A DNA stretch of 64,000 nucleotides, taken from contig NZ_CP115960.1 of assembly GCF_027941955.1 (NCBI RefSeq), positions 1,860,001 through 1,924,000 of the forward strand, written 5' to 3'. Positions within the stretch are counted from its first letter, which is position 1; every line of letters starts with the position of its first letter. The notes below the pieces were generated by a model. It made no database searches. It was given only the letters and a program-made list of their open reading frames with translations, and was not told the origin of the DNA. Below, one piece after another: positions 63,681-64,000 of this stretch. The position numbers and the translations under genes are program-made. This stretch comes from Sphingomonas sp. 7/4-4 (lineage in GTDB: Bacteria > Pseudomonadota > Alphaproteobacteria > Sphingomonadales > Sphingomonadaceae).

Positions 63681-64000
63681 CGACCAACGGCGCGGTGATC
63701 GAGGCCGAGATCGCCTGGTTCCGCGAAACGGTGGACCTGCGCCTCGACCTCCATGCGCGCGAGGCTGACGGCGATCTGCTCGCCAGCGTTCCGGTCCCCG
63801 AACTGGACGATCTGCCTGTGCCCTATGCCGACGGCGTGCGCGAAGCCGGTCTCGCACCTGCGGAACGGCTCGTTCTGATGCTCGCGCTGCTGCCGCACCT
63901 CCGCCCGCAGGCGCTCGACCACTTCCTGATCCAGAACGATGCGAGCAAACGCCGCTTTACCGAATTCGGCGGAGCGGAAGGCGGCACGCAGCACGGATTT
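63677..64000 (+). CDS. eCIS operon protein of unknown function, 3' end cut by window edge
   Basis: The first 108 residues are visible, starting TTNGAVIEAEIAWFRETVDL and including GLAPAERLVLMLALLPHLRP, then FGGAEGGTQHGF at the edge. The FTEFGG-type turn followed by a His recalls a hypothetical protein found before the AAA+ ATPase gene in other eCIS clusters, but the fragment is too short to be sure. The ATGA overlap with the previous gene shows the operon continues beyond the window. The fibre, tape-measure, ATPase and effector genes should lie there. Confidence 0.7.
   Translation, partial: MTTNGAVIEAEIAWFRETVDLRLDLHAREADGDLLASVPVPELDDLPVPYADGVREAGLAPAERLVLMLALLPHLRPQALDHFLIQNDASKRRFTEFGGAEGGTQHGF

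Noticed and set aside
50396..64000. Contractile tail genes as a prophage
   Set aside because: No capsid, portal, terminase, lysis or integrase gene is seen, and the DUF4255 and DUF5908 genes are not phage genes. The right side is not visible, so this is not absolute.

Overview
The window is a GC-rich alphaproteobacterial chromosome segment, most likely from a sphingomonad (Sphingomonas or a close relative). The evidence is the combination of giant TonB-dependent receptors, flavin-dependent 'tryptophan halogenase' genes next to them, dispersed CGTCATCCCGG...CCGGGATGACG palindromes between genes, and a D-xylonate dehydratase very like XylD of Caulobacter. I see no rRNA, tRNA, CRISPR array, integrase or transposase.

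Layout. 1-4.8 kb holds general genes: a partial lactonase, two acetyltransferases, a MarR regulator with a phased operator array, a membrane protein, a cupin and a serine hydrolase. 5.7-28.1 kb is a xylan/hemicellulose utilisation locus: xylonate dehydratase, sugar/H+ symporter, LacI regulator, GH3, GH9, GH43, two flavin halogenases, a TonB receptor, a cupin-like oxygenase, GH67 alpha-glucuronidase and GH10 xylanase. Five copies of a TGGTAGCGCTACCA-type palindrome sit in its promoters. 28.1-34.3 kb holds a kinase, PfkB, an ArsR regulator, an AlkB-like protein, an MFS permease and an RNB exonuclease. 34.4-50.1 kb is a second polysaccharide locus: GPH symporter, GH3, LacI regulator, GH144-like protein, exported asparaginase-fold enzyme, CutC, GH43 lipoprotein, DUF6445, TonB receptor and a third halogenase. 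It has its own operator, TGTAACCGGTTACA, in four promoters. 50.4 kb to the right edge is a tightly packed operon for an extracellular contractile injection system (eCIS, related to Afp and PVC): cap protein, an unrecognised 400-residue protein, sheath, two tube proteins, DUF5908, LysM adaptor, VgrG-like spike, PAAR tip, gp25, a baseplate J-like protein, a second baseplate protein, and the start of another gene cut by the edge.

How they work together. In each polysaccharide locus secreted enzymes cut the polymer, a TonB receptor imports oligomers, periplasmic enzymes finish them, and an inner-membrane symporter feeds monomers to the cytoplasm. In the first locus xylose would then go through xylonate. 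A dedicated LacI repressor probably controls each locus.

Quality warning. About twenty genes are interrupted by frameshifts. Nearly all are repaired by adding one base to a run of C or G (runs of 3, 4 or 5). This looks like systematic homopolymer shortening in the sequencing, not biological decay. I therefore annotate these as whole genes and give the break position.
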